Shown here: in pieces, positions 63,255 to 64,000 of the stretch | Layout: each line of letters opens with the position of its first letter | How positions within the stretch are numbered: the first letter of the stretch is position 1 | Source of the DNA: Yeosuana marina | Lineage (GTDB): Bacteria > Bacteroidota > Bacteroidia > Flavobacteriales > Flavobacteriaceae | Direction of reading: 5' to 3' | Length of the DNA: 64,000 nucleotides | Assembly (NCBI RefSeq): GCF_011762485.1 | Contig: NZ_JAAKGI010000027.1 | Coordinates: forward strand, 197,747 to 261,746 | Made by a program: the position numbers and the translations under genes | Notes under the pieces: generated by a model | Seen by the model: the letters and a program-made list of their open reading frames with translations, nothing else | Database searches by the model: none | Told to the model about the DNA's origin: nothing

Positions 63255-63564
63255 AAGTAAATCTATAAGCCGAATTCTGTACTTTTTCTAAAAAGAAAGA
63301 GCCCTTATCATTTATCTGAATGCATTGTTACCAATACATTTTAGCTGCCTACCCTCCAGTATCGAGCGTGCCGCCCTCAAGCACTGGTTTACATGACATT
63401 GCACCACATAGAGTTTACCTGGTTTCACTACAGCATAACCTGTACATACTTTCTGTTGCACTTTTCCTAATCTCTCGACTGGTGGCTGTTAACCACTATG
63501 TTGCACTACGGTGTTCGGACTTTCCTCCATTCGCCTAGACGAACAGCGATAAGGCAATCTACTT
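63255..63564 (-). ncRNA. rnpB: RNase P RNA (catalytic RNA)
   Basis: Read on the minus strand, the region contains GAGGAAAGTCCGAACACC near the 5' end and ACAGAATTCGGCTTA near the 3' end, the conserved P4 strands of bacterial RNase P RNA, with AGGGTGAAA-equivalent and GGTAAACTC segments between. The ends pair as P1: AAGTAGAT at 63564-63557 with ATTTACTT at 63262-63255 (one G-U). The length of about 310 nt is normal for Bacteroidota. It processes the 5' ends of tRNAs with the RnpA protein. Ends are set by P1 and may be off by several bases. Confidence 0.94.
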
Positions 63565-63568
63565 ATGG

Positions 63569-63576
63569 CAAAAGTA
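63569..63576 (-). promoter_or_regulatory. -7 box TACTTTTG of rnpB
   Basis: The minus strand reads TACTTTTG, a full match to TAnnTTTG, 4 nt before the P1 5' end. That places the box directly at the expected start of the RNA. No TTG is found at the usual -33 distance. Confidence 0.5.
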
Positions 63577-63640
63577 CATAAATTGTTAATAACTCGTTTT
63601 AAATTTCAACCGCATTATCATTAATTTTAAACTGAATTTT

Positions 63641-63648
63641 TAACTTTG
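63641..63648 (+). promoter_or_regulatory. -7 box TAACTTTG upstream of dnaX
   Basis: TAACTTTG matches TAnnTTTG and lies 17 nt before the dnaX ATG. No TTG occurs 17-23 nt upstream. The rnpB-dnaX gap is therefore a divergent promoter region. Confidence 0.45.
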
Positions 63649-63665
63649 TTATTCAATAGAGTTCA

Positions 63666-64000
63666 ATGGAACATTTTGTAGTATCGGCCAGAAAATATAG
63701 ACCACAAACATTCAAAGATGTTGTTGGTCAGCAGGCTATTACAAATACGTTGTTAAATGCAATTGAACATAATCATTTAGCTCAAGCCCTTTTATTTACA
63801 GGGCCTCGTGGAGTTGGAAAAACAACCTGTGCCAGAATTCTAGCTAAGATGATTAATAGTGATGGAAACGAAACTGGCGATGAAGATTTTGCTTTTAATA
63901 TCTTTGAATTAGATGCTGCCTCTAATAATTCGGTTGATGACATCAGAAATTTAACCGATCAGGTTAGGATTCCTCCTCAAGTTGGTAAATATAAGGTGTA
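63666..64000 (+). CDS. dnaX: DNA polymerase III subunit gamma/tau (3' partial)
   Basis: The gene starts at ATG 63666 and runs off the window; 111 codons are visible. MEHFVVSARKYRPQTFKDVVGQ, the Walker A FTGPRGVGKTTCARILAK and FELDAASNNSVDDIRNL are diagnostic for the clamp-loader ATPase gamma/tau. The zinc-binding module is shortened: after ARILAKMINSDGNE there is no Cys cluster as in E. coli, which is seen in other Bacteroidota as I recall. Confidence 0.95.
   Translation, partial: MEHFVVSARKYRPQTFKDVVGQQAITNTLLNAIEHNHLAQALLFTGPRGVGKTTCARILAKMINSDGNETGDEDFAFNIFELDAASNNSVDDIRNLTDQVRIPPQVGKYKV

Noticed and set aside
63320..63538. An open frame of 72 codons on the plus strand
   Set aside because: It lies entirely inside the antisense of the RNase P RNA gene and has Cys/Tyr/Pro-rich composition unlike a real protein; the structured RNA explains the sequence.

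Overview
The window is a chromosome segment from a member of the Flavobacteriaceae (Bacteroidota), probably marine. The DNA is AT-rich and most starts lack a clear Shine-Dalgarno. Several genes are preceded by the Bacteroidota -7 box TAnnTTTG. The gene content also fits: DUF4126, DUF3822, a fused E1 alpha/beta dehydrogenase, many short lipoproteins and an agmatine route to putrescine. There is no phage, transposase, integrase, CRISPR array or tRNA. Most of it is core chromosome, densely packed, with frequent 1-30 nt gene overlaps.

Layout. 1-6341 is a tripartite efflux operon: a TolC-like outer membrane protein (cut by the window edge), a lipoprotein HlyD adaptor, an OsmC protein, two ABC ATPases and two ABC-2 permeases. 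6468-14843 holds an APC transporter, two EamA transporters, the aguB-aguA polyamine pair, a long SDR protein, a PPK2 kinase and a cold-shock-domain protein. 15040-19936 holds a helicase, a secreted protein, a small-ORF locus (17676-18258), an ExbD protein, a 3D-domain lipoprotein and Hsp20. 20073-28897 holds the E1 dehydrogenase, a six-gene plus-strand run ending in a TlpA-like lipoprotein, and the NAD(P)HX repair enzyme.

28993-34211 is the threonine operon thrA-thrB-thrC, with a promoter and a leader peptide that carries a Thr-Thr-Thr-Ile-Thr-Thr-Thr run. 34231-44963 is mixed: two GH5 hydrolases, a VIT-type transporter, a Tat-exported aldo/keto reductase, a secreted Xaa-Pro aminopeptidase, gcvT, glutaminase, pterin dehydratase and YebC. 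45137-49416 has a large six-hairpin glycosidase-like lipoprotein and an M1 peptidase. 49528-52881 is a compact three-gene amidoligase cluster (RimK-like ATP-grasp, GCS2-like ligase, N-formylglutamate amidohydrolase-like) that looks like an uncharacterised metabolite or peptide pathway.

52878-59092 (minus strand) has a NYN/LOTUS protein, then acyltransferase, KdnB-like dehydrogenase, HAD phosphatase and KdsB, which point to Kdo or 8-amino-Kdo for lipid A, then DUF4126 and a RecD-like helicase. 59221-64000 ends with DUF3822-rsmD, two secreted proteins, the RNase P RNA gene on the minus strand and the start of dnaX.

The most novel item is at 17676-18061. It is an exact-period 137-bp tandem triplication in which each unit encodes the same 28-residue basic peptide. 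Five of the six coding changes seen between neighbouring copies are synonymous. A fourth small ORF starts exactly one period later behind the same 11-nt upstream element.
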